Assembly (NCBI GenBank): GCA_039592335.1
Contig: JBDHBX010000006.1
Coordinates: 51,700-115,699, forward strand
Direction of reading: 5' to 3'
DNA from: WVYX01 sp039592335
GTDB taxonomy: Bacteria; Gemmatimonadota; Gemmatimonadetes; Gemmatimonadales; GWC2-71-9
Length of the DNA: 64,000 nucleotides
Position 1 is the stretch's first letter; every line of letters begins with the position of its first letter. The notes under the pieces are model-generated. The model saw only the letters and a program-made list of their open reading frames with translations, had not been told where the DNA came from and did no database searches. The position numbers and the translations under genes were made by a program. Shown piece after piece: positions 29,024 through 37,983 of the stretch.

Positions 29024-31186
29024 ATGGCGAAGCGTCCGAAGCCTCAGCATTCGTCCGGGCACTACATCAACCGGGAAACGAGTTGGCTCGAGTTCAACGG
29101 TCGGGTGCTGGAGGAGGCAGGCGACCGCTCCAATCCTCTGCTCGAACGGCTCAAGTTCCTGGCGATCTTCGGCTCGAACCTGGACGAGTTCTTCGAGATT
29201 CGCATGGCGGGCCTGCAGCAGCAGGTGGATGCCGGCGTGGAGCCACAGGACTATGGCGCGGACGGCCTCGGGCCCCGGGAGCAGCTCGCGGCTGCCGAGG
29301 CTCGGGTCCGCGACTTCGTGAGTGAGCAGTACCGTCTGTTCAACGAGGACGTCATCCCGGCCCTGGCCGACGTTGGCATGGCGAGGGTGTGCTACGACGA
29401 CCTCACGGCCGCCGAGCGGTTGGCGACGGAGTCGCTGTTCCAGGGGAGCGTGTATCCCGTGCTGACGCCCCTGGCGGTGGATCCGGGGCACCCCTTCCCG
29501 CACGTCCATCACAAGAGCCTCAACATCATTCTCCGCGTGGAGTCGGAGCGCGACGACCAGCGGCACGTGGCGGTGGTGCAGGTGCCGTCGGTGCTCGACC
29601 GCGCGGTGATCGTCACCCGCGACGACAGGCGACTGCGGTACGTGCTGCTGGAGGACATCATCCTGCGCCATCTGGGTGACCTGTTCGGCGGCTTCCGGGT
29701 GCTGGATCACGTCATCTTCCGCGTCACGCGCAACGCCGACCTGAGGATTCAGGAGGAGCAGGCGGAGGACCTGCTCGAGACCATCGAGGAAAGCCTGCGT
29801 CAGCGGGTCCGCTCCGACCCAGTGCGTCTCGAGGTGGAAGCCGATGCCGACGAGTCGCTGGTCGAGGTGTTGACCGGCGCGCACGAGCTCGAGGCGTGCG
29901 ACGTGTACCGCGTGAACGGCCCTCTCGATCTCTCGGGGATGATGCGCCTCAGCCGGGTGAGCGGATTCGACCAGCACAAGGATGAGCCGCTGGTGCCGCG
30001 GGTCGCACCAGCCTTCGCCAACGCCGACGACCTGTTCGAGGTCATCCGCGAGCAGGACGTGCTGGTGCACCACCCCTACGAGTCGTTCGGCTCCGTCGTG
30101 GAGTTCATCGAGCAGGCAGCGGACGACCCCGACGTGCTCGCGATCAAGCAGACGCTGTACCGCACCAGCGTGCCCAGCGCCATCATCTCCGCGCTCGGGC
30201 GGGCGGCACAGAACGGCAAGCAGGTGACCGCGCTGGTGGAGCTCAAGGCCCGCGCCGACGAGCAGAACAACATCCTGTGGGCCCGCCAGCTCGAGGAAGC
30301 GGGAGTGCACGTGGTCTACGGCGTGGTGGGACTGAAGACGCACTGCAAGGCTGCCCTCGTGGTGCGACGCGAGCAGGAGGGAATCCGCCGCTACCTGCAC
30401 TTGGCGACCGGCAACTACAACCAGGTCACAGCGCGGGTGTACACCGACCTCGGGCTATTCACGGCGAACGAGGAACTGGGCGACGACGCCACCGCGCTAT
30501 TCAACCTGCTCACGGGCTACTCGCGTGGGCACGACTGGCAGGGCCTGCTGGTCGCGCCGGATGAGCTGCGGGAGCAGATCGTCGGGTTGATCGAGCGCGA
30601 GCGGCGCCACGCGGCGGAAGGCCTCCCGGCACGGATCATCGTGAAGATGAACGCGCTGGTGGAGCACTCGGTGATCGACGCGCTGTATGAGGCGTCCCAG
30701 GCGGGGGTGAAGATAGATCTCATCATCCGGGGTATCTGCTGTCTGCGCCCGGGGATGCCAGGTGTCTCCGAGAACATCCGGGTCATCAGCATCGTGGACA
30801 AGTTCCTGGAGCACTCCCGCGTGTTCTACTTCGAGAACGCGGGCTCGTCCGATCTGTTTCTCGGCAGTGCCGACTGGATGCCGCGCAACTTCTTCCGCCG
30901 TATCGAGGTCATGTTCCCGGTGCTCGATCCCGGGCTCAAGGCGCGCATCGTGAACGAGGTGCTGGAAACCGGGTTGGCCGACAACGTCAAAGCCCGGATC
31001 CTGTGCTCCGACGGGAGCTACCGGCGCCGCCCGGGGGCCGAGGACGAGCCCGAGGTGCGGTCCCAGGTGACTCTCCAGGGGCTCGCCCGGGAGGCCGCGC
31101 TGGTGAGCGGAGAGTTCCGGCTCCCGATCCCGTCCACCACGCGGCGCCGGCCATCCGGCCCCGATCGCGCCGCGACCCCAGCCTAA
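29024..31186 (+). CDS. ppk: Polyphosphate kinase 1
   Basis: Reversible synthesis of polyphosphate from ATP. 720 residues, standard size. The N domain starts 'NRETSWLEFNGRVLEEA'; the head domain and two phospholipase-D-like catalytic domains follow. The phosphorylated histidine is H440 in 'VGLKTHCKAALVVRR', and the second catalytic histidine is H597 in 'KFLEHSRVFYF'. The motifs 'LATGNYN' and 'VHHPYESF' are also intact. The last ~25 residues are a basic, Ser/Thr-rich tail. Sits directly behind ppx and 15 bases before sixA. A second, membrane-linked PPK1 copy is encoded on the opposite strand at 33166-35994, so this cell has two PPK1 enzymes within 7 kb. Confidence 0.96.
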   Translation: MAKRPKPQHSSGHYINRETSWLEFNGRVLEEAGDRSNPLLERLKFLAIFGSNLDEFFEIRMAGLQQQVDAGVEPQDYGADGLGPREQLAAAEARVRDFVSEQYRLFNEDVIPALADVGMARVCYDDLTAAERLATESLFQGSVYPVLTPLAVDPGHPFPHVHHKSLNIILRVESERDDQRHVAVVQVPSVLDRAVIVTRDDRRLRYVLLEDIILRHLGDLFGGFRVLDHVIFRVTRNADLRIQEEQAEDLLETIEESLRQRVRSDPVRLEVEADADESLVEVLTGAHELEACDVYRVNGPLDLSGMMRLSRVSGFDQHKDEPLVPRVAPAFANADDLFEVIREQDVLVHHPYESFGSVVEFIEQAADDPDVLAIKQTLYRTSVPSAIISALGRAAQNGKQVTALVELKARADEQNNILWARQLEEAGVHVVYGVVGLKTHCKAALVVRREQEGIRRYLHLATGNYNQVTARVYTDLGLFTANEELGDDATALFNLLTGYSRGHDWQGLLVAPDELREQIVGLIERERRHAAEGLPARIIVKMNALVEHSVIDALYEASQAGVKIDLIIRGICCLRPGMPGVSENIRVISIVDKFLEHSRVFYFENAGSSDLFLGSADWMPRNFFRRIEVMFPVLDPGLKARIVNEVLETGLADNVKARILCSDGSYRRRPGAEDEPEVRSQVTLQGLAREAALVSGEFRLPIPSTTRRRPSGPDRAATPA

Positions 31187-31201
31187 TCTGCAGGAGGAGC
31201 C

Positions 31202-31717
31202 ATGCGACTCCTCATCGTGCGGCATGCCATCGCCGAGGACCGCGTCGCCTTTGCGGCGACGGGCAAGGACGACGATGAGCGTCCCCTCACCGAAGAAGGC
31301 CGCCGCCGCATGGAACAGGGAGCGCGCGGCCTCAAGCAGCTCGTTCCCGTGCTCGATCTCGTGGCGACCAGTCCGCTGGTGCGCGCCGCACAGACAGCCG
31401 AGATCCTGGCCGCCGCGTATGATGGCGTGGCAGTCGAGCAGGTCCCGGCGCTGGCCGCGGGCGGGGATTCGGGGCCCGTGATCCAGTGGCTGCGCGGCCG
31501 GCGCGCGGGCGACTCGGTTGCCATCGTGGGCCACGAACCCGACTGCTCCGCTCTCGTGTCGCACCTGCTGACCGGTGCCGACGATTCCTTCGTGCAGCTC
31601 AAGAAGGGATCGGTGTGCCTGTTGGAGTTTGCCGACCGACCGGCGGCGGGCGAGGGCCTGTTGCGATGGGCGCTCGCGCCGAAGCAGCTCCGCCTCCTCG
31701 GGGGCGGCACTGTCTGA
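31202..31717 (+). CDS. sixA: SixA-type phosphohistidine phosphatase
   Basis: A 171-residue histidine phosphatase (phosphoglycerate-mutase-like fold). The catalytic 'LLIVRHAIAED' is at the N-terminus, the second conserved Arg is in 'ATSPLVRAAQTAEIL', and the second His is in 'VAIVGHEPDCSAL'. SixA removes phosphate from His in phosphotransfer proteins. In this operon it could act on a PPK-His-phosphate, on polyphosphate-linked proteins, or on nothing related; this is inference. ATG 31202 is preceded by AGGAGGAGCC. It lies between ppk and the CHAD-CYTH gene. Confidence 0.9.
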   Translation: MRLLIVRHAIAEDRVAFAATGKDDDERPLTEEGRRRMEQGARGLKQLVPVLDLVATSPLVRAAQTAEILAAAYDGVAVEQVPALAAGGDSGPVIQWLRGRRAGDSVAIVGHEPDCSALVSHLLTGADDSFVQLKKGSVCLLEFADRPAAGEGLLRWALAPKQLRLLGGGTV

Positions 31718-31757
31718 GTACCCCCGCGGCCTGCTCGGTCGCCCGGTCGCTGCGGCC

Positions 31758-33164
31758 ATGGACGGCATTGGTGGCGTGCTGCTGGATGCCGCCGGCGCCG
31801 CCCAGGGGCGGCTGGCCGATCCAGTGGACGAGGAGGCGCTGCATGACTTCCGAGTGGCGCTGCGCCGACTGCGCAGTATCGAGCGGGCCTTCCGCAGTCA
31901 GCTCGACGACCTGATGGCGAAGAAGCTGCGGCGGCGCGTGCGCGACCTAGCGCGAGCGACCAACGGTGCCCGCGATGCGGAGGTGCAGCTCGCCTGGGTG
32001 CGGGGGCAGCGCAAGGGCCTGGACCGGGAGCAGCGGGTCGGATTCACCTGGTTCTTGAAGCGGCTGGAAGAGCGGCGCGATCGGGAGTACGAAGCCAGCT
32101 TCCGCGCCATCGACGCGGAGTTCCCCGGTGTCGACCGCTGCGTGCGCAAGTGGCTTCGCAGTGGCCGGGGGACCGACGCTCCGGAGGGCGCCACCTTCGC
32201 GACGGCGCTGGGCGAGCTGATCGAGGAGCACCTCGAGGCGCTGGAAGGCAAGCTGGACGCGATCCATGCCCCGGAGGACGAGACAGCCGTGCATCAGGCC
32301 CGCATCGCGGCCAAGCGATTGCGTTACCTGTCGGAGCTGATCGCGGCGGAGATCGGCGCCGCCGAAGAGGCGGTCACCCGGCTCAAGGGACTGCAGGATG
32401 TGCTGGGCGAGCTGCACGATCGGCAGGTGCTGGATCATGAGCTCACCGTTGCTCTCGAGGCTGCGGCCGCTGATCATGTGCGCCGGCTGCGCGAGCTCGA
32501 GCTGCAACAGGCGAGTAAGAAGAAGGTGGAGGCCGCCGAGCGACGCAACGCCGCCCCCGGCGTGCTGACACTCGCCCGCGCGGGGAGGGAGGTCCAGCGC
32601 GAGCTCTACCGGACGTTCGCGGCCGAGTGGCGCAACGGCGGGCTCACCGGCCTCCGCACCGTGCTCGACGCCGTCCTGGACGTGCTCCGGGCCTACCGGG
32701 CCGGCGTGCCCGTGGAGGTGGAGCGGAAGTACCTGTTGTCTGGTCTGCCGAAGAAGGTGCGCGACGCCCCGTCGGTGACCGTCGAGCAAGGGTGGTTGCC
32801 CGGGGAGCGGCTGCAGGAGCGGCTGCGCCACGTCTCGGGCGACGACGGCGACCGGTACTTTCGCACGGTGAAGCTGGGCCGGGGTCTCACGCGCATCGAG
32901 CTGGAGGAGGAGGCCTCAGCGGAGTTGTTCGAAAGACTCTGGGCGCTCACCGAGGGGCGCCGGCTGCGCAAGCGGCGCTACTACCTGCCGGACGGCGATC
33001 TCAGGTGGGAGGTGGACGAGTTCCTCGACCGGGAGTTGGTGCTGGCCGAGGTGGAGCTGGCCGATCCGGCGCTGACCGTGGCCCCGCCGGCATGGCTCGC
33101 GTCCCTGGTCGTGCGGGAAGTGACCGGAGAGCCGGAGTACCTGAACGTCAACCTGGGGCGATGA
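31758..33164 (+). CDS. CHAD-CYTH fusion (polyphosphate-binding / triphosphate-tunnel domains)
   Basis: A 468-residue protein. Residues ~18-300 form a CHAD domain: helical, with 'LHDFRVALRRLRS' and 'VHQARIAAKRLRYLSELI', the His/Arg/Lys-rich helices known to bind polyphosphate. Residues ~318-468 form a CYTH triphosphate-tunnel domain with the ExExK signature E320-E322-K324 ('VEVERKYLL') and later 'ERLRHVSGDDGDRYFRTVKLG' and 'RIELEEEAS'. The usual order is CYTH-CHAD (for example E. coli YgiF); here it is reversed. ATG 31758 is the first good start; a CTG at 31710 overlapping the sixA stop is possible. CYTH enzymes hydrolyse tripolyphosphate or triphosphate nucleotides, so the protein may bind and cut short polyphosphate chains. 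Confidence 0.87.
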   Translation: MDGIGGVLLDAAGAAQGRLADPVDEEALHDFRVALRRLRSIERAFRSQLDDLMAKKLRRRVRDLARATNGARDAEVQLAWVRGQRKGLDREQRVGFTWFLKRLEERRDREYEASFRAIDAEFPGVDRCVRKWLRSGRGTDAPEGATFATALGELIEEHLEALEGKLDAIHAPEDETAVHQARIAAKRLRYLSELIAAEIGAAEEAVTRLKGLQDVLGELHDRQVLDHELTVALEAAAADHVRRLRELELQQASKKKVEAAERRNAAPGVLTLARAGREVQRELYRTFAAEWRNGGLTGLRTVLDAVLDVLRAYRAGVPVEVERKYLLSGLPKKVRDAPSVTVEQGWLPGERLQERLRHVSGDDGDRYFRTVKLGRGLTRIELEEEASAELFERLWALTEGRRLRKRRYYLPDGDLRWEVDEFLDRELVLAEVELADPALTVAPPAWLASLVVREVTGEPEYLNVNLGR

Positions 33165-33165
33165 G

Positions 33166-35994
33166 CTAGCCCGCTACCAACCGCGCCAGGAACTCCTCCT
33201 GCGCGCTCAGCGCCTCAACCCCCCCCGCCGTGCGCTGCACGTACGTCCCGTCCTGCTGCATCTCCCACGCCTTGGGATCGGTCACCTCGATCTCCAGGAT
33301 CTCGTCCAGCCGCGTTTGGATTGCGGGCTCCAGCACCGGCGTCACCACCTCGACCCGCCGGCGCAGATTCCGCCCCCGCCAGTCCGCGGAGCCGATGTAG
33401 AACTCGGGCGAGCCTGCGTTCGCGAACACGTAGATCCGGCCGTGCTCCAGGAACCGGCCCACCGCGCTCACCACCCGGATGTTGTCCGACAGGCCGGGCA
33501 CCCCCGGCCGCACGCAGCAGATTCCGCGGACCACGAGATCGATCTTCACGCCGGCCTTGGAGGCGTTGTACAAGGCCTCGATCACCTCGCTGTCGGACAG
33601 GCCGTTCAGCTTGGCCCGGATGTAACCCTGACCGCCCGCCGCCGCATGCTCCGTCTCGCGTGTGATCAACTCGTGGAACCCGGTCAGCATGTAGGTGGGG
33701 GCCACGATCAGCTTGCGGAAGTCGGCCGCGGGCGGTCGGGAGGAGCCGGTGAGCTCGTTGAACAGGACGCCCGCATCGGTGCAGAGGTCCTCGTTGGCCG
33801 TGAGCAGATCGAAGTCGGTGTACTGCCGCGCCGTGGACGCGTTGTAGTTGCCCGTCCCGATGTGCACGTAGCGCTTCAGGGCATCGCCCTTGCGGCGCAC
33901 CACGAGGGCGAACTTCGCGTGCGTCTTGTGCTTGACGAGCCCGGTGACCGTGTGGATGCCGCTGCGCTCGAGTTGCTTCGCCCAGAAGATGTTCAGCTCC
34001 TCATCGAAGCGCGCCTTGACCTCCACGAAGACGGAAATGTCCATCCCGGCCGCGGCGGCCTTCTTGAGCGCGTCGCTGAGCCGCGACGGTCCGCCCGGCC
34101 GGTACAGCGTGAGCTTGATGGAAACGACGTCGGGATCCTCGGCCGCCTCGCAGAGGAAGCGCTCGACCGTCTCCTCGTACGACTCGTAGGGGCGGTGCAC
34201 CAGTACGTCGCGCTCGTCCAGCACGTCGAACACCGACCGATCGGGCTCCATCGGCACGGTGGGTGTGAACACCGGGTACTCGTGCTCGGGGAGCGGCAGC
34301 TCGGCCAGCTCGCTCACGGCTCCCAGATCGATGAGGCCGTCCAGCTCGTAGATATCCGAGGGGTCGAGCGGCACTCCCTGGCCCGACTCCTCCCGCCGCA
34401 GGTGGCTGAGGAGCAGGTCGCGCACCGGGAAGGGCATCGAGCGCTCCACCTCGATGCGCACGACCGCCCCCTGCGGCCGGCGCTTCACCTCGTCCTCGAT
34501 GACCTCGAGGAAGGTCTCGGCCGTGGCGGTGCCGAACGTGACTTCGGCGCTGCGCGTGAGCCGGAAGGGAGCGACCTCGAGCACCTCCCGGTTCGGGTAG
34601 AGGGTGTCGATGTGTGCCCGAATGAGCTCCTCGATGGTTACGAAATCGTTCGTCTCCGGGAGCTGTACGAAGCGGGGTAGGGCATCGGCTACATCGAGCA
34701 CCACGAAGTGGTCGCGCCCGGTGCGCTGGTCGCGCACGACCACCGCGAGGGAAAGGAGAAACTCCTCCACGTAGGGCAGCGGATGTCCCGGCGTGGTCGT
34801 GATGGCCTTCGGCGTGAGCAGCGGGAAGACCCGCTCGTCGAAGTAGCTCTTGAGATACTCCTGGGCCTCTTGGTCGAGTTGGTCGTACTCCAGAATCCGG
34901 ACGCCGCTGGGCTCGAGCCCCCGCGCGCGCAGCTCGTCGAAGCAGCGGTACTGCCGCCGTACGAGGGCGTGCATCCGTGTGGTGATGGCGTTGAGCAGCT
35001 CCTTTGGGGTACGCCCGTCGATCGTCTTCTTGGTAACGCCTTCGGCAACCGCCTGCTTGAGGCCGCCCACCTTGATCATGAAGAACTCGTCGATGTTGCG
35101 ACCAAAGATCGACAGGAAGCGCAGACGCGCGAGGAGCGGTACGGCCGGATCCTCCGCCAGCGCCAGCACCCGGCCCTGGAACTCCAGTAGGCTGAGCTCG
35201 GGATTGATCGTCGCCGCCACCGGCTGCTCGACCTCTTCGGTCTCGGGGATGCCGAGCAGCGCCTTGGCGTCGAGGAACACGGAGCCGCGCTTGCGCCTCG
35301 GGAGTGCCGGCGCCTCCCCGGTCGCGGTGCCCTTCTTGAGCTTGGGGGCCGGGGCCGCCACCGCCTCCTGGGCGTAGATGTCGCCCACATTGAAGCGCCA
35401 CATGTAGAGGGAAACGATGTTAAACAAGAGGGATACCACGAAGGCGACCGCGAGCGCCTGAATCCCCGCCGCGAGCCCCACCGAGATCGCCAGGAAGATG
35501 TACACCGCGTCCTTGGTGTCCTGCAGCGTGTGGCGAAACCGCACGGCGGCGACGATCCCCGCGAGGCTGAACGCCAGGGCGATGGAGTCCTGCACGATGA
35601 TCACGATGCCCGTCACCGCGATCGGGAGCATGATGATCGTGTGCACCATCGACTGGTCGTAGCGTACCTCGCGCTTGGTCGTGATGTAGACCTTGGCAAT
35701 GGGGATCGCGAGCAGCAGTGCGCCGAGGATGGCGATGAAGGTGCGGAGCGCCGGGTAGGGCCGCGCCAGAAAGCCGCCAGCCTCCTCCGTCCCGAGCTGT
35801 GCCTCGGGCTGCAGCTCGGGCGGGATGTCTGTCGCCCCTGGCACATTGTACCCTAGCAGTTCGCGGGCGCGCTCCATCGAGAACGCGCTCTGCAGCAGCG
35901 GCAGCAGCTTGACGAGAAGAACGAGGGCCACGGCCAGCAGGAAGTAGTACCCCACGGTCCGGACGATGGGAGACTGGAAGAACCGGCGGATCAT
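33166..35994 (-). CDS. Membrane DUF4956 - polyphosphate kinase 1 fusion
   Basis: A 942-residue protein. An N-terminal TM helix (14-34) and a loop are followed by helices at about 83-104, 116-151 and 164-198. The motif 'AVRFRHTLQDTKDAVYIF' (150-167) is characteristic of DUF4956, a membrane family usually encoded beside VTC-type polyphosphate polymerases. After a ~60-residue linker a complete PPK1 runs from about 263 to the end, starting 'INPELSLLEFQGRVLAL'. It has H692 in 'HKTHAKFALVVRR', H851 in 'RFLEHGRIYVF', 'IGTGNYN' and 'VHRPYESY', so both catalytic histidines are kept. This should place polyphosphate synthesis at the membrane. ATG 35994; one base separates its stop from the CHAD-CYTH stop. 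Confidence 0.9.
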   Translation of the reverse strand: MIRRFFQSPIVRTVGYYFLLAVALVLLVKLLPLLQSAFSMERARELLGYNVPGATDIPPELQPEAQLGTEEAGGFLARPYPALRTFIAILGALLLAIPIAKVYITTKREVRYDQSMVHTIIMLPIAVTGIVIIVQDSIALAFSLAGIVAAVRFRHTLQDTKDAVYIFLAISVGLAAGIQALAVAFVVSLLFNIVSLYMWRFNVGDIYAQEAVAAPAPKLKKGTATGEAPALPRRKRGSVFLDAKALLGIPETEEVEQPVAATINPELSLLEFQGRVLALAEDPAVPLLARLRFLSIFGRNIDEFFMIKVGGLKQAVAEGVTKKTIDGRTPKELLNAITTRMHALVRRQYRCFDELRARGLEPSGVRILEYDQLDQEAQEYLKSYFDERVFPLLTPKAITTTPGHPLPYVEEFLLSLAVVVRDQRTGRDHFVVLDVADALPRFVQLPETNDFVTIEELIRAHIDTLYPNREVLEVAPFRLTRSAEVTFGTATAETFLEVIEDEVKRRPQGAVVRIEVERSMPFPVRDLLLSHLRREESGQGVPLDPSDIYELDGLIDLGAVSELAELPLPEHEYPVFTPTVPMEPDRSVFDVLDERDVLVHRPYESYEETVERFLCEAAEDPDVVSIKLTLYRPGGPSRLSDALKKAAAAGMDISVFVEVKARFDEELNIFWAKQLERSGIHTVTGLVKHKTHAKFALVVRRKGDALKRYVHIGTGNYNASTARQYTDFDLLTANEDLCTDAGVLFNELTGSSRPPAADFRKLIVAPTYMLTGFHELITRETEHAAAGGQGYIRAKLNGLSDSEVIEALYNASKAGVKIDLVVRGICCVRPGVPGLSDNIRVVSAVGRFLEHGRIYVFANAGSPEFYIGSADWRGRNLRRRVEVVTPVLEPAIQTRLDEILEIEVTDPKAWEMQQDGTYVQRTAGGVEALSAQEEFLARLVAG

Positions 35995-36104
35995 GTCAGC
36001 TTACGGCGCTCCGGTGGCAGTCGGCGTCAGGCACACTACGGGGTCGCAGGCGCCCACCAAACTATGACCCGCTAGGGGGTGCCGCCAGAGGGAGGGGGAA
36101 CGAG

Positions 36105-36128
36105 AGAGGGGAGCCGAAGCTCCCCTCT
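36105..36128 (-). terminator. Perfect stem-loop after the DUF4384 gene
   Basis: AGAGGGGAGC (36105-36114) pairs with GCTCCCCTCT (36119-36128) around CGAA: ten perfect pairs and a stable tetraloop, 7 bases beyond the stop at 36136. On the minus strand it is followed by a pyrimidine-rich stretch rather than a pure T-run. It separates this gene from the DUF4956-PPK1 gene's promoter region. Confidence 0.6.
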
Positions 36129-36135
36129 GGTGTGG

Positions 36136-37983
36136 CTACGGGCGCCGGGGCCGGGGCCGGGTCCGCGGCGCCGAGGGCCGCGATGGTGCGGCGCGCGGCC
36201 GCGGCGGGCTCGACCGCACCTGCGGGCGCGGGCTCGACGGCCTGCTCGACGGGCGCGCCTGCGGCTGCGACGGGCGCCGCGTCGGCTGCGAGCGGATCTG
36301 CGTCGGGCTGGGTCGCGGCGTGGACGGGGTCGGTGACACCCGCCGTTCCAGCGTCGGTCGTCCCGGCGTAGCCCTACTGGGGGCCGCTCCGGCTCGTGGT
36401 GCCGAGCGCTGCGGACTCGTGATCTGTCGCAGCGTGCTGCGCAGTGAGTTCTTGCTCTCCGTCGGCGGCTGCGCGGTGGGACGCCGCGGGCTCACGTTCC
36501 GTTGCTGCAGTGTCTGGCGCGTCCCGGTCCTTCCGCCGGCTCCCGACGCGGCCGCCGAGCCCGAGCCCGTTTGCCGGCGCTGCGACACCGACCGTCCGCT
36601 GGCACCCTCGGTGCCGGACCGCGGCTGCGCGGTGCGCGTGGCGCGCTCTCCCTCTGGGGTGCGCGGCTGCAGGTTGGGCGGCTGTTGCACGCGTCGGCCT
36701 GTGTTCTGCGTGGCGTCCGAGTCCGGCGACCGATCCTGCATGCGCACCGTGCGCCGTCCGTCGGTCATGCCCCAGCCTTCGGGCTGCACCTGCCGGTCGG
36801 TCGTATTGGACGTGGGCGCGCTGCGCCGCTCGATGCTCGGTCGCCCCGTGGTGCTGGCCCGGCCGGTGCCGGCGGCTCCCGATGTCGGGGCGACACGCCG
36901 GCCCGCCGTCTGGGCGCTTGTTCCCGTCACGCGCCGGGCACCGCTCTGCACCGTGGCCGGTGCGGTGCGCCGCGAAGCCGTTCCCACATACCGGCTGTAG
37001 GATGCGAACTGGCCGCTCGTGGTGGCGCGGCGGCTGCGCTGCCATGTGGTGATGCCGCCGTTCGCCAACCCCGCCCGGTTGCTCCCCTTGAACGTGTAGC
37101 GCGGCAGTACGTAGGCACCCACACCGTAGTTGTAGTACGAGTTACCGTAGTAGCCGCCGCCGTAGTACGGATAGCCCCCGGCGTGATAGTACGGGCCGCG
37201 ATAGTAGCAGCACCCGTAGTACGGGTAGTAGCCGTAGTGGTGCGGCCAGTAGTACGGACGGTACCAGGAGTACGGGTAGTAGCCGTACCCGTAGTAGGGG
37301 TAACCCCAGCCCCAGCCGATCCCGATGCTTCCCCATCCCCACCCGATGCCGAAGCCGAAGTACGGCCCGCCGTACCAGCCGCCGTACCCGTAGTAGGGAT
37401 AGCCGTAGCCGTAGCCGAAACCGGCACCCACATACACCGTCCCGCCTCCGCCTGAGCTCGCCGTCTGCTCTGCGACGGCGTAGTGCGTCAGGTCGTAGTC
37501 AAAGCGCGAGACATCACCGGCCATTTGGTGGACCAGTGCGGTGAGCTCCGCTTCGGCGTCGAGCCCCTCGTTGAGCCGCCAGGTCTCGAACAGGCGATAG
37601 TCCCAGTGGTCGTTCCGCACGAACTCGCCGAACTGGAACGGATCGCGCGAGAAGGCGGCATAGACGGTGCCGACACCGCTGGCCGTGTAGATCTGGAACG
37701 CCTCCCGGTCGCCGCGTCCCCGCACCTCGAAGTCCTGGGCGCCGCGTACGTAGTTGTCGTGGAAGGGGTCCAGCGGGAAGAGGACCCGGATCCTGCCGTC
37801 CGCCTCAGCGTGCAGGATCAGGAGGTACCCGTCCGTCTCGACGCGCGTGTAGACCTTGACCCGCGTCCCGCGCTTGATGTCGCCCCCCTTGTTGAGCCAG
37901 ACTTTGACGGGCGGCTCCTGCGTGCTCGGGATCGCTTCGGTCGGCGCGAGCGTCAGTGTGGTGAGCAGTAGCGCAGTGAGCAT
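36136..37983 (-). CDS. Secreted DUF4384 protein with Gly/Tyr-rich core and long Arg/Ser/Pro/Thr tail
   Basis: A 615-residue protein in three parts. Residues 1-17 look like a signal peptide. About 25-115 is a DUF4384-like beta domain ('KVWLNKGGDIKRGTRVKVYTR', then 'DGYLLILHAEADGRIRVLFP'). About 175-300 is low-complexity Gly/Tyr/Trp/Pro repeats ('GYGYPYYGYGGWYGG'). About 300-615 is a disordered, strongly basic Arg/Ser/Thr/Pro/Gln tail with few acidic residues. ATG 37983 has GGGAGGAA upstream. DUF4384 occurs in exported, kinase- or metacaspase-linked proteins. The aromatic core suggests self-association and the tail could bind polyanions such as polyphosphate, LPS or nucleic acid; both are inference, helped by the neighbouring polyphosphate genes. 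Tandem-like DNA here is coding. Confidence 0.75.
   Translation of the reverse strand: MLTALLLTTLTLAPTEAIPSTQEPPVKVWLNKGGDIKRGTRVKVYTRVETDGYLLILHAEADGRIRVLFPLDPFHDNYVRGAQDFEVRGRGDREAFQIYTASGVGTVYAAFSRDPFQFGEFVRNDHWDYRLFETWRLNEGLDAEAELTALVHQMAGDVSRFDYDLTHYAVAEQTASSGGGGTVYVGAGFGYGYGYPYYGYGGWYGGPYFGFGIGWGWGSIGIGWGWGYPYYGYGYYPYSWYRPYYWPHHYGYYPYYGCCYYRGPYYHAGGYPYYGGGYYGNSYYNYGVGAYVLPRYTFKGSNRAGLANGGITTWQRSRRATTSGQFASYSRYVGTASRRTAPATVQSGARRVTGTSAQTAGRRVAPTSGAAGTGRASTTGRPSIERRSAPTSNTTDRQVQPEGWGMTDGRRTVRMQDRSPDSDATQNTGRRVQQPPNLQPRTPEGERATRTAQPRSGTEGASGRSVSQRRQTGSGSAAASGAGGRTGTRQTLQQRNVSPRRPTAQPPTESKNSLRSTLRQITSPQRSAPRAGAAPSRATPGRPTLERRVSPTPSTPRPSPTQIRSQPTRRPSQPQARPSSRPSSPRPQVRSSPPRPRAAPSRPSAPRTRPRPRRP

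Noticed and set aside
37090..37450. Repeated GTAG-TACGG-like units that might be a tandem repeat or CRISPR-like array
   Set aside because: Units are irregular, follow codon spacing, and encode the Gly/Tyr-rich core of the DUF4384 protein; there are no spacers.
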